Shown here in pieces: positions 8,285-17,491 of a stretch of DNA of 64,000 nt. The stretch is from Corynebacterium yudongzhengii (GTDB lineage Bacteria > Actinomycetota > Actinomycetes > Mycobacteriales > Mycobacteriaceae): positions 62,001 to 126,000 of the forward strand of contig NZ_CP026947.1 in assembly GCF_003065405.1 (NCBI RefSeq), in the 5' to 3' direction. Below the pieces are notes generated by a model, which had not been told where the DNA came from, searched no databases, and saw only the letters and a list, made by a program, of their open reading frames with translations. How positions within the stretch are numbered: the stretch's first letter is position 1; each line of letters begins with the position of its first letter. Made by a program: the position numbers and the translations under genes.

Positions 8285-10894
8285 ATGACCACCCACCACC
8301 CACCCGCGCCACAGAAATTCCCCCTGCGCACCGACGCCACCACCCGCGCGGCGTACACCTCGGATGCGTCGATCTTCCGCCGCTGACCTAAAGCCGTGCT
8401 GGAGCCGCGCAGCGTCAACGACATCCAGCGCGGCATCGCGCTGGCTCACCGCAACGGCTGGTCGATCATCAGCCGCGGCGGCGGGACGTCCGTGGCGGGC
8501 AACGCGATTGGCGAGGGCCTGGTCATCGACACCTCGCGGTATTTCAACCGCATCCTCGCCATCGACCCGGAAGAGCGCACCGCGGAGGTCGAACCCGGCG
8601 TGATCTGCGACGATCTTCGCAAAGCCGCCGCCGACTATGGCCTGACCTACGGCCCGGACCCGTCGACGCATTCGCGTTGCACGGTGGGCGGGATGGTCGG
8701 CAACAACGCCTGCGGCTCCCACTCCGTCGCATGGGGCACCGCCGCCGATGACCTCGTCGCCGTCACGCTCATGCGTGCCGACGGCCACGAGGTCACCCTC
8801 AACCCCCACGGCTGCACGGACCCAGACATCGAGGCCCAGCTCCGCCAGCTTTATGACGACAACCGCGAACTCATCACCGCCGAACTCGGACGCTTCCCGC
8901 GCCAGGTCTCCGGCTACGGCCTCCACTACCTCGCCGGCAACATGGCGCACGCGATCGCGGGCTCGGAGGGCACGCTCGGCATCATCACCCGCCTCACCGT
9001 GAAGCTCGTGCCCCGGCCGACGAAAAAGGGCCTGGTCGTCCTCGCGTATGACTCGGTGATCGACGCCGCCGCCGACGCCACCAACCTGCGCATCGATCAG
9101 GTCACCACCATCGAAGGCATGGGCGGCGATCTTCTCGATGCCCTGCGCACCCGCCCCGGCCGCGAGAACACCACCTTGCCGGGTGATAATGCCGGGGGCT
9201 GGCTCTACTGCGAGGTCGTGGGGGAGACGGAGGGGGAGCTGGCAGGCGTCGCCAAGCAAGTGACCAACGCCGCCACCGCGCGCCATGCCGTCACCGTCAC
9301 CGATGCCCGCGAGATGGCGCGGTTGTGGGAGATCCGCGAGTCGGCGGCCGGCACCGTCACCCGGCTTCCCGACGGCTCCGAAGCCTGGTCCAACTGGGAA
9401 GACTCCGCCGTCCCGCCCGAGAACCTGGCCGCCTACCTGCGGGAACTCTACGCGCTCATGGAGCGCCACGGCCTGCGCGGCATCCCCTTCGGCCACTTCG
9501 GTGAGAGCTGCATCCACGTGCGCATCAGCTTCGATTTCTAGAGCGACGAAGGTATCGAAACCTTCCGGCGGTTTATGGGGGAGGCAGGAAGGCTCGTCGA
9601 ACCCGACGCGCTCACCGACGGCCTGCGCATGACCCCGCAGCAACGCCAACTCGAGCTCACCGAGATCCACACTTACCCCGCCGATCAAGGCGGCCTGCTC
9701 GGCGGCATCAACCGCTGCGTCGGCGTCGGCGCCTGCCGCAGCCTGGACGGGGCGATGTGCCCGTCGTTCCAGATCACCCGCGACGAGGTCCACAGCATCC
9801 GCGGCCGCGCCCGCGTGTTAGCGGAGCTCATGCGCGGCGAGACCGTCGACACCTCGGACGCCATCGACGCCCTCGATCTGTGCCTGAGCTGCAAGGCCTG
9901 CGCCGACGAGTGCCCCGTGTCCGTCGACATGGCCACCTACAAAGCCGAAATCTACCGCCACCACTACCGGCGCCGCCTGCGCCCGCGCGCCCACCTCACG
10001 CTCGGGTGGCTGCCGCTGGCCGCGCACCTCGCGCATAAGATCCCCGGGTTGGGCTCGCTTATCGACGCCGCCTTCCGCACCCCCGCCGTGAGCTCCATGG
10101 TGCGGCGTCTCGGCGGGCTGGTGAAGCGCCCGCTCATTCGCTTCGCCCCAGCGCCGCTGACCCGTGGTGTCGCGCGGAATGACGGGCGCAAGCGCGTGGT
10201 GTTGTGGCCCGATACGTTTAATAACCACCTGGATACCGCACCGGAGCGCGCGGCGATCGAGGTGCTGGAGTTGCTGGGCTACGAGGTGGTGATGCCCGAG
10301 GGTTTCGTGTGCTGCGGGCTGACCTGGCATTCGACCGGCCAGCTCAAAACGGCGCGGCGGGTCATTGAGCACACGGCGAAGAAGATGCGTCCTTATCTCG
10401 ACGAGGGCCTGCCCGTGCTTGGGTTGGAGCCCAGCTGCACGGTGATGCTGGCGCGCGAGATGACCGCGTTGAGCCCTCATGAGGACGTGAGGCGCCTTTC
10501 CGAGGCCACCGTGTCGTGGGCGACGTTCGTGGCGCCGCATCTCGGCTCGCTGAAGGTGCCGGCGGCTGCTCGGCAGGCGCTAACCCAGGTGCACTGCCAT
10601 GAGCAGGCGCTGGGTGATCCGAGTGGGGCCCGCGCGATCCTGGAGGCGCTCGGGATTGAGGGCGAGGAGATCGGCACGGGCTGCTGCGGCCTGGCGGGCA
10701 ACTGGGGTTTCGAGAAGGGGCATGCCGAGATGTCCTTCGAACTCGGCGAGCGGGAGCTGTTCCCGCGGGTGCGGGCTGCCAGTGGCGAGGTGATTGCCGA
10801 CGGCTTTTCGTGTCGCACCCAGATCGAGCAGGGGACGGGTAGGCGCGCTCGGCACCTGGCCGAGGTGGTCCGCGACGTGCTGCGCGGGGTTTAA
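8285..10894 (+). pseudogene. FAD-binding/(Fe-S)-binding oxidoreductase (D-lactate dehydrogenase-like), three lesions
   Basis: One ancestral frame runs from ATG 8285 (GGAGGAGG ribosome site upstream) to TAA 10894. The N-terminal part is an FAD_binding_4 domain (SRGGGTSVAGNAIG, HSRCTVGGMVGNNACGSHS), followed by the FAD-oxidase C domain. The C-terminal part has a 4Fe-4S motif CLSCKACADECP and CCG motifs (CCGLTWHS, GCCGLAGNWGF). In-frame stops occur at TGA 8384-8386 and TAG 9539-9541. About 100 codons usually found after the GEAGRLV stretch (~9590) are missing before EPDALTDGLRM, including the HGDG motif. Intact homologues oxidise D-lactate or similar 2-hydroxy acids at the membrane. Two separate products are conceivable but not family-like. 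Confidence 0.85.
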
Positions 10895-12237
10895 TCCACC
10901 CGCTTGACGTCCCGGTGCTGGGCGAGCGACGGCGCGAGGAGCGCGGGAACGACGATCACAACGGCGAAGCCGATGAACATCGAGATCGGCGTGAGGCCCG
11001 CTTCCAGCAGCCAGCCGACCAGGGCCGGGGCGATCACGGAGCCGATACGTCCCACGCCCATCGCCGTGCCCACGCCGGTGGAGCGCATGTCCGCCGGATA
11101 CGAACGCGGGGCCAGGGTGTAGAGGCCGGCCATGCAGCCGTTGATGAACGCGCCGAGGATGAGGCCCGTCGTCAAGGCGATGCCCACCCAGGAGGTGGTC
11201 GAGGCGAAAGTGACCATGAGCCCGGCGGTGATGAGCCCGAAGACGGCCATGACGCGCCGGGGATCCCAGCGCGCGGAGCAGAGCCCGTAGAAGACGTTGC
11301 CGACGATGCCACCCGCCATGATGGTCATGCCGCCATAGATGCCCTGCTCGGCGGTCAGGCCGATCTCGGTCATCAGCCGCGGCGTCCAGGAGGAGACGAA
11401 GTAGAAGCAGGACAAAACGAGGAAGTAGACCACCCAGAGCTTGAGCGTCCTGCCGCGATACTCCGGGGTGAACAGGCGCTTATAGGTGTTGGCGGAGTTT
11501 CCTTTATCCAGGTTGACCGGCGGGAGCTGGATCTGGCCGGTGATGCCTAGGCGGCGGGCGATGGCCTCCGTCTTGGGAAGCGCCTTGGCATCGCCCTTGT
11601 GGTGGTGGATGGCCAGGGTGTCGATCGACTCCGGCATGATGAAGATCACCGCGACGACCGCGGCCAAGGTGATGAAGCCACCCAGCAGGAAGACGCCCTG
11701 CCAGCTGTAATTGGCGATCACCGGCACCGCGACCAACCCGCCGATGGTCGCGCCGATAGGAAAGCCGGAGGAGTAAATTGCGAGCGCGAGCGCGCGATAC
11801 TTGACGTTGGCGAACTCCGAGACCAGCACGATGCCCGTGGTCAGAGTGCCGCCGATGGCGATGCCGGTGAGCACGCGCCAGGTCAAAAGCTCCGCGATGC
11901 TGCTGGAGGTGGCGGTCAGTAGCATGAAGACGAGGTTCGCTAAGAGCGCGACGAGCAGAACCGGCCGGCGGCCGAAGCGATCGGCGAAAGGCCCGATCGT
12001 CGCGGTGCCGATCATCATGCCCACCAGCCCGGCACTGAGCGCGAGACCGAGCTGGCTGGCGTTCAAACCGAGGTCGGCCTCGACGGCGGTGGAGGTAAAA
12101 GCCATCGCCTGGACGTCGTAGCCCTCGGTCATCATGAGGATCGTCGCCATGACGACAATCAACCACTGCGACAGGGTCATCGGCCGGTGGTCGATGGCCT
12201 GCTTGAGATCAACCGGGTTCTTTTCTTTAGCAGTCAC
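10891..12237 (-). CDS. MFS transporter, aromatic-acid:H+ symporter type
   Basis: A 448-residue protein with 12 predicted membrane segments. The stretch TEGYDVQAMAFTSTAV in the first segment and GPFADRFGRRPVLL between segments 2 and 3 match the AAHS subfamily (BenK/PcaK/GenK-like), which imports aromatic acids with protons. Its likely substrate is a benzoate-type acid; this is inferred from family only. The start is GTG 12237. The 3' end overlaps the convergent oxidoreductase pseudogene by 4 bp. It lies 46 bp downstream of the truncated peptide transporter on the same strand. Together with the AraC regulator and maleylacetate reductase it suggests a former aromatic catabolic region. Confidence 0.82.
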   Translation of the reverse strand: MTAKEKNPVDLKQAIDHRPMTLSQWLIVVMATILMMTEGYDVQAMAFTSTAVEADLGLNASQLGLALSAGLVGMMIGTATIGPFADRFGRRPVLLVALLANLVFMLLTATSSSIAELLTWRVLTGIAIGGTLTTGIVLVSEFANVKYRALALAIYSSGFPIGATIGGLVAVPVIANYSWQGVFLLGGFITLAAVVAVIFIMPESIDTLAIHHHKGDAKALPKTEAIARRLGITGQIQLPPVNLDKGNSANTYKRLFTPEYRGRTLKLWVVYFLVLSCFYFVSSWTPRLMTEIGLTAEQGIYGGMTIMAGGIVGNVFYGLCSARWDPRRVMAVFGLITAGLMVTFASTTSWVGIALTTGLILGAFINGCMAGLYTLAPRSYPADMRSTGVGTAMGVGRIGSVIAPALVGWLLEAGLTPISMFIGFAVVIVVPALLAPSLAQHRDVKRVD

Positions 12238-12283
12238 GTATATATAGATCGCTCTTTATGAGTGGAGTGTTTCAGGGCGTGCC

Positions 12284-13593
12284 CTACCGCACATCGACGA
12301 ACTTGCGTAGCACCCAGCCCTTGATCGCGATGATGGCGATGCCCAACACGATGGCGGCGATGCCAACGACCGTGAAGAAGGTGCGCTCGGCGGAAGGATC
12401 GCTCGGGTCGTAGAGCGAGCCGAGCGAGCCCGACAGCGCGGTGCCCATGGACAGGGTGAGCAGCCACATCGCCATGGTGCGGGAGCTGAACGCTTCGGGG
12501 GCGACCTTCGTCGCCAAGGAGTTGCCCACCGGGGAGACCATGAGCTCACCCATGGTGAACAGGAAGAGGATCCAAATGACCACCCAGATCGGCGTTCCGT
12601 TTTCTCCTGAGGTGGCGTACGGCAGGAAGAAGAACAGCGAGACGCCGATGGTGATCGCGCCGATACCGAACTTTACCGGCGACGAGGGCTGCTTCGGGCC
12701 GAGCTTCGACCACATGAGTGCGAAGAGGGTGGAGAACAAGATGATGAACACCGGGTTGAAGGAGGTCACCTGACCCGGGTCCAGCTCCCAGAACAGGAAG
12801 TTTCGGTCCAAGCGCTGGTCGGCGTAGACGGCCAAGACCGTGAACTGGGACTGGAAGATGGCGAAGAAGCCGACGGAGACCAGCAGCATCGGGATGTAGC
12901 CGATGAGGCGCGACTTCTCCTTCGGCGAGGTCAGCGGCGAGGAGAACATCTGCCACAGCAGCACGATGACCATGACCAATGCGATGAGCGCGATCACGGT
13001 GGACAGCGACGCCAAGGGGACGATGCCGGTGGTGATGAGCACGACGGCCACGACGGTGATCGCCACTGCTACGAGAGCCCACGGAAGGTAGCGCGAGCGC
13101 GGCAGCGGGTTGGGGACCTCGCGGCCGTGCTCGCCGATGGTCGACTTACGCATGAGGGCGTACTGGATCAGGCCGATTGCCATGCCGACGGCCGCGGCAC
13201 CGAAGCCGATGTGGAAGTTGTAGCGGAAGCCCAGGAAGTTCGTGACCAGCGGGCCGAAGAAGCTACCGATGTTCACGGCCAGGTAGAACAGGGAGAAGCC
13301 GGCGTCGCGACGCGTGTCCTCCTTGGAGTACAAATCACCGAGCACGACCTGGGCGCACGTTTTCACGCCGCCCGAACCTAGGCCGACGAAGACTAAGCCG
13401 AGCGCCAGGCCGAGGAAGCCCGGGATGACCGCCAGCAGCACGTGGCCGAGCATGACCAGGATCGCGGAGTAAAACAGCGTGCGCTCCGAGCCGAGCAGGC
13501 GATCGGCGACCAGCGAGGCGACGAGCGTCGTCATGTAGACGAAGCCGCCGTAGGCGCCGACGATGGACAGGGCGGTCGCCTCGTTCATTCCTA
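12284..13593 (-). pseudogene. POT/PTR2-family peptide transporter, 5' end removed by IS
   Basis: Proton-coupled di/tripeptide transporter of the major facilitator superfamily. The remaining ~435 residues include GAYGGFVYMTTLVASLVADRLLG and GSFFGPLVTNFLGFRYNFHIGFG, both POT-family signatures, and about 12 hydrophobic segments. The normal N-terminus, including the ExxERFxYYG motif in helix 1, is missing because IS copy 1 begins at 13594. Translation could restart at ATG 13588 (MNEATAL), giving a 434-residue protein without helix 1. An upstream fusion into the IS is open but meaningless. The missing 5' end is not found beside either IS copy in the window. Confidence 0.82.
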
Positions 13594-14534
13594 GGGCGTG
13601 TCTGACAATTTCTTCAGCTAGGTCATGACGGCGATAGTCATCACGCCGGCCCGGTAGACAACCGCGAGCTTGTCGTACCGGGTTGCCACACCCCGCCACT
13701 GCTTGAGGTTGCCGAAAACCGTTCCACCACGTTGCAGCCCTTGTAGGACTGCGCATCGAACGTCGGTAGACGCCCACCCATCGAGCCTTTCCGCTTCCGG
13801 GCGGCGATCACGTCCTTTTTCTCCGGGATCGTCGCCGTGATCTTGTGCTCGCGCAGATACCTGTGCACAGCCTTCGATGCATACGCCCTATCCGCGCGCA
13901 GTTCATCGGGCCGGGTGCGCGGTCGGCCCACCGTCCCGGGCATCCGCAGGCGTTTCAACAACGGGATCAGCACCGGGCAGTCACCGCGGTGGCCCGCAGT
14001 GACGATCATGGTCAGGGGCATGCCGTGGCCGTCGACCAGGGCGTGGACCTTGGTAGACAGACCACCCCGTGATCGGCCGACCGCGTGATCAGGCGGCTCG
14101 GCCAGCGGGTTGTTGTAATTCGACAAAGCCCCCTGTGACCCGCGTGATGTTCGTGGCGTGCTGATGGGCCCGGGCGATCGTCAAAGTCCACCGACACCGA
14201 CCAGTCGATCAGGTCTTCCGTATCGGCCTGTCTAAGAAGTCGCTGAAAGATCACGTCCCAGGTGTCCGTCCTTGGCCATCCGGTTGTGCCAGGTGTAGAC
14301 CGTCTGCCAGGACCCGAAGCAGGCGGGCAGGTCACACCGCGCGATCCCTGCCCGAAGGCAGTAGAGGATGGCCTCGAGCATCTGCCGGGGATCGGAGAAC
14401 GGTCGGCCTTTTCTCCCCGTGCGACGGGGCAGAAGCTCTTCGACCATCTCCCACTGGGCATCACTCAACATGTGAAAACGCGACACGGGAGCCAGGGTCC
14501 CATGCCACGCTTCCCTCAATTGTCAGACACGCCC
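13594..14534 (-). mobile_element. IS5-family insertion sequence, copy 1 (941 bp)
   Basis: The ends are inverted repeats beginning GGGCGTGTCTGACAATT (13594 rightward, 14534 leftward), with TA on both sides (13592-13593, 14535-14536). This is consistent with the TA/CTAG targets of the IS427 group. It is the same length as copy 2 (17492-18432) and differs at only about ten positions. It cuts the peptide transporter on the left and sits 14 bp before the secreted hydrolase on the right. Confidence 0.92.
13618..14519 (-). pseudogene. IS5-family transposase, copy 1, multiply frameshifted
   Basis: OrfA starts at ATG 14519 (MREAWHGTLAPVSRF). It reads HNRMAKDG, then shifts frame to TWDVIFQRLLRQADTEDLIDW, then shifts again to TIARAHQHATNITRVTGG. 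OrfB continues as NNPLAEPPDHAVGRSRGGLSTKVHALVDG, the usual -1 fusion point in this group. A further shift after NVVER moves the last block (FGNLKQWRGVATRYDKLAV) out of frame. DDE motifs are recognisable but no single product spans them. All lesions are also in copy 2, so both copies are likely inactive or were mobilised in trans. Confidence 0.82.
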
Positions 14535-14548
14535 TAGACTTAGCGGGT

Positions 14549-15493
14549 ATGAAGAAATCATTGAAGACTGCCCTTGTCGGCAGTGTCGTTGCGGGAGCCG
14601 TGTTGGCTGCCCCGATGGCCAGCGCCCAGTCCTTGTCCTCGTCTTCCTGGATGCCGAAGATACCCTCCGTTGAGCAGGTTCTCGACCAGATCAACTTTGA
14701 ACCCTACGTTCCACCGTCCTCGTCGGTGCCGTCGTTGCCTGGCACCACAGTGGTCAACACCGAGCAGGTCTGGTTGGGTGATCGAAGCTACCGTATCTCG
14801 CTGCCGGATAACTACTCCGCAGATCGTGAGTACCCGGTTGTGCTGGGTTTTGCCGGATGGAAAGAACCGACCACCCAATTCGGAGACATCTCGCGTCTGC
14901 ACGAGGCTTTCGGGTCCGAGGCGATCGTCGTCTATGTTGACGCCGTGGACGGAGCTTGGGCGGGTGCGCCGTATGCGGTGACCGATTCTGCCGCCGATGT
15001 CGGCTTTGTCCGTGAGGTGGTGGCCGATGTGGCCGCGAAACATGGCCGTGAGGCCGCGCAGATGGAGGTGTACGCGGTCGGATTTTCCAATGGCGGCGGC
15101 TTCTCCTCGCACTTAGCGTGCGTGGCGCCTGACCTGGTTGATAGCGTGGTCTCAGTGGGGGCGGCGCATTATCTACCGACGCTGGATAATTGCGCTGCCG
15201 GTGCGGTGCCGGTGACCTTGATCCACGGAACCAATGACGGAGTCATCAACTATCAGGGTGGTAACCGCCACGGCGCAGACTACTACTCCGCCGACAACGC
15301 ACTCGGGGTGCTCGGTGCGAAAAATAACTGCGACATGAGCAATGTCGGAGAGCACCGCGAAGGTAATGTTGTGATCCGCACGCCGGCTGACTGCGATGTG
15401 CCGACCTCGCTGCACCGGGTCGAGGGTGGCGAGCACACCTGGTACATGACCCCGGGAACAACCAATGTCGTCGTGGATGCTGTGCTGAACTAA
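14549..15493 (+). CDS. Secreted alpha/beta-hydrolase, PHB-depolymerase/feruloyl-esterase-like
   Basis: A 314-residue protein with a clear Sec signal peptide (MKKSLKTALVGSVVAGAVLA, cleavage after ASA ~26). The mature part has the esterase-D/LpqC-like layout: WLGDRSYRISLPDNY, nucleophile GFSNGGG (Ser ~181), an Asp in IHGTNDGVINYQGG, and a His in GGEHTWY near the C-terminus. It probably hydrolyses polyester or aryl-ester bonds outside the cell. TAGACT (14535-14540) lies 8 bp before the ATG and begins in the IS target-site TA, so the upstream promoter half was replaced by the IS. A strong terminator follows at 15527. Confidence 0.83.
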   Translation: MKKSLKTALVGSVVAGAVLAAPMASAQSLSSSSWMPKIPSVEQVLDQINFEPYVPPSSSVPSLPGTTVVNTEQVWLGDRSYRISLPDNYSADREYPVVLGFAGWKEPTTQFGDISRLHEAFGSEAIVVYVDAVDGAWAGAPYAVTDSAADVGFVREVVADVAAKHGREAAQMEVYAVGFSNGGGFSSHLACVAPDLVDSVVSVGAAHYLPTLDNCAAGAVPVTLIHGTNDGVINYQGGNRHGADYYSADNALGVLGAKNNCDMSNVGEHREGNVVIRTPADCDVPTSLHRVEGGEHTWYMTPGTTNVVVDAVLN

Positions 15494-15526
15494 TAAGTTC
15501 GTTGCGGCAGACGCCTTCGAAAAAAG

Positions 15527-15576
15527 AAACACCACCCGCATATGATGCACCGTTTACGGTGATGCGGGTGGTGTTT
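15527..15576 (+). terminator. Long hairpin terminator after secreted hydrolase
   Basis: AAACACCACCCGCAT (15527-15541) pairs perfectly with ATGCGGGTGGTGTTT (15562-15576). The loop itself contains CACCG-TTTA-CGGTG. The flanking A-run and T-rich arm could work in both directions. It lies 34 bp after the hydrolase stop. Confidence 0.85.
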
Positions 15577-15609
15577 GCGTTGGGGATTGCGGCGGGACAG
15601 TAATCTCGG

Positions 15610-15750
15610 CTAACACTGGCTGAGTGGATTTATCGTCACGCGAGGTGCCAGCGCGATGATTAGTGCAGCAATCCCGATGAGTGTTGCGAGAATGACCGCG
15701 ATGACAAAAGCGTTCGGACGCTCATCCGCCTTCGTCTAAAGAGGTTTCAT
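15610..15750 (-). pseudogene. Small single-helix membrane protein, broken near its start
   Basis: From ATG 15750 the frame reads MKPL, a TAG stop (15736-15738), then ~40 codons with a hydrophobic helix (FVIAVILATLIGIAALIIAL) and a TAG at 15610. The helix is too regular to be random, but no good start lies after the stop. It resembles small corynebacterial membrane peptides. It may be a remnant broken before or by the IS256 insertion at 15769, or a short gene using an unusual start. Confidence 0.35.
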
Positions 15751-15768
15751 GGAGTAATGCCCCTTAAG

Positions 15769-17174
15769 GTGGTGTAACTCGGTGGCCGAGATCGTCTGCA
15801 GATTCGTGTTGTGCACGGATGTAGAGCGGCCACCGTGTGATCCTTCGAGTCAACCTCTTACCGAATCCTCGAATGGAGTCATCACGATGACCGCACCTCA
15901 TATTGTCGACCCTGCCGGCCTTCTTGGCCAAGCCCTCGCCGAGGCGTCGCCGGATCTGATGCGCGAGCTGCTGCAGACCATGATCAACGCCTTGCTGTCC
16001 GCCGATGCCGACGCCGTCTGCGGGGCGGAGTGGAACGCCCGCTCTGCCGAGCGCACCAACTACCGAAACGGCTACCGCCACCGCCCGCTCGATACGCGGG
16101 TTGGCACCGTCGACGTGGCGGTGCCCAAGCTGCGGTCGGGGTCCTACTTTCCCGAGTGGCTGCTCGAGCGCCGCAAGCGTGCTGAGTCCGCGCTGATCAC
16201 CGTCGTGGCGGATTGCTATCTGGCCGGAGTGTCCACCCGCCGCATGGACAAGCTGGTCAAGACCCTGGGCATTGACTCACTGTCGAAGTCGCAGGTCTCC
16301 CGCATGGCCGCCGACCTGGATGAGCAGGTCGCCGCGTTCCGGCACCGGCGCCTGGATGAGGCAGGGCCGTTGACTTTCGTCACCGCCGATGCGTTGACGA
16401 TCAAGGTTCGGGAAAACAAGCAGGTCGTCAAGGCCTCGGTGCTGCTGGCCACCGGGGTCAACGGCGACGGGCACCGCGAGGTGCTGGGCATGCAAGTGGC
16501 GACCAGTGAGACCAAGGCCTCGTGGAACACCTTCTTCGCCGACCTGGTCGCCCGCGGCCTGGGCGGCATGCGGCTGGTGACCTCTGATGCGCACGCCGGC
16601 CTCGTGGATGCGATCTCGGCGAATCTGCCCGGAGCCGCCTGGCAGCGCTGCCGCACCCACTACGCGGCGAACCTCATGGCGGTGTGCCCGAAGTCCATGT
16701 GGCCGGCCGTGAAGGCCATGCTGCACAGCGTCTATGACCAGCCCACCGCAGACGCCGTCAACGCCCAGTTCGACCGACTATTGGACTACACCGAGCACCG
16801 GCTGCCCGAGGTCGCCGACCACCTCGGTGACGCTCGAGAGGACCTGCTCGCCTTCACCACGTTCCCCGACGACGTGTGGCGGAAGATCTGGTCCAACAAC
16901 CCCACCGAGCGGCTCAACCGCGAGATCCGCCGCCGCACCGACGTTGTAGGGATCTTCTCCAACCGGGATGCCATCGTCCGCCTCATCGGCGCCGTCCTGG
17001 CCGAGCAGACCGACGAATGGGCCGAAGGACGTCGCTGCCTCGGCCTCGAAGTCCTGAGCCGATGCCGACTCGCCCTGACCACCGACACCAGCTCGCAGAC
17101 GGAGGTGAACACCGACCCACTGATGCAACTACCCGCCTGAGCACCAACGAAGGATCAAAAACCAGTTACACCAC
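15769..17174 (+). mobile_element. IS256-family insertion sequence (intact, 1406 bp)
   Basis: The terminal inverted repeats share GTGGTGTAACT (15769-15779) and AGTTACACCAC (17164-17174) and enclose one full transposase. The flanking 8-mers (CCCTTAAG and TACCAGGG) do not match, so a normal target duplication is not visible. The end sequence is close to that of the decayed element at 31707-33130 (GTGGTGTATCTG). Confidence 0.82.
15887..17140 (+). CDS. IS256-family (Mutator-like) transposase
   Basis: A 417-residue DDE transposase. The N-terminal region includes RTNYRNGYRHRPLDTRVGTVDVAVPKLR. The catalytic core has FVTADALTIKV (first Asp), RLVTSDAHAGL (second Asp) and WSNNPTERLNREIRRRTDVVGIFSNR (Glu in the ERLNREI region). 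The frame is complete. It is open to 15782, but ATG 15887 (MTAPHIVDPAGLL) matches the family start. The element is probably able to move. Confidence 0.94.
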   Translation: MTAPHIVDPAGLLGQALAEASPDLMRELLQTMINALLSADADAVCGAEWNARSAERTNYRNGYRHRPLDTRVGTVDVAVPKLRSGSYFPEWLLERRKRAESALITVVADCYLAGVSTRRMDKLVKTLGIDSLSKSQVSRMAADLDEQVAAFRHRRLDEAGPLTFVTADALTIKVRENKQVVKASVLLATGVNGDGHREVLGMQVATSETKASWNTFFADLVARGLGGMRLVTSDAHAGLVDAISANLPGAAWQRCRTHYAANLMAVCPKSMWPAVKAMLHSVYDQPTADAVNAQFDRLLDYTEHRLPEVADHLGDAREDLLAFTTFPDDVWRKIWSNNPTERLNREIRRRTDVVGIFSNRDAIVRLIGAVLAEQTDEWAEGRRCLGLEVLSRCRLALTTDTSSQTEVNTDPLMQLPA

Positions 17175-17194
17175 TACCAGGGGCTTGACCTTTC

Positions 17195-17490
17195 ATGGCT
17201 TCACCGACCCCTGAGAAAGAACGCACTTTCTCTCAATCCATCATGCTTGCCGCCACGCTGGCCGCGTTCCTGGCAACGTTTAACGAAACTTTTTTGAATG
17301 TCGGTTTCACGCCGATCGGCCGCAGTTTCGACGTCGAAATAGTGACGGTCCAGTGGCTGGCGACGGCCTATATGCTCGGCGCCGCCGTCATGACGCCCAC
17401 AGCCGGTTTCTTCATCACCCGCTTCGGCACTAAACCGTTGTTCCTCACCACCACTGGTCTCCTGGTTGTAGGTGGCGTGGTCACGGCACT
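17195..17490 (+). pseudogene. MFS transporter (DHA2-like), cut by IS copy 2
   Basis: The first ~98 residues of a drug:H+ antiporter-type carrier: MASPTPEKERTFSQSIM, helix 1 with AAFLATFNETFLNVGF, then QWLATAYMLGAAVMTPTAGFFITRFGTKPLF (motif A region). The frame then runs into the IS at 17492. The remaining ~11-13 helices are absent. The start lies only 20 bp after the IS256 right end, so its own promoter is probably gone too. It is non-functional. Confidence 0.85.
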
Positions 17491-17491
17491 A

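Noticed and set aside
8186..9793. 535-residue minus-strand open frame
   Set aside because: Antisense to the oxidoreductase pseudogene; composition typical of shadow frames.
15761..17182. 8-bp target duplication of the IS256 element
   Set aside because: Flanking 8-mers CCCTTAAG and TACCAGGG do not match.
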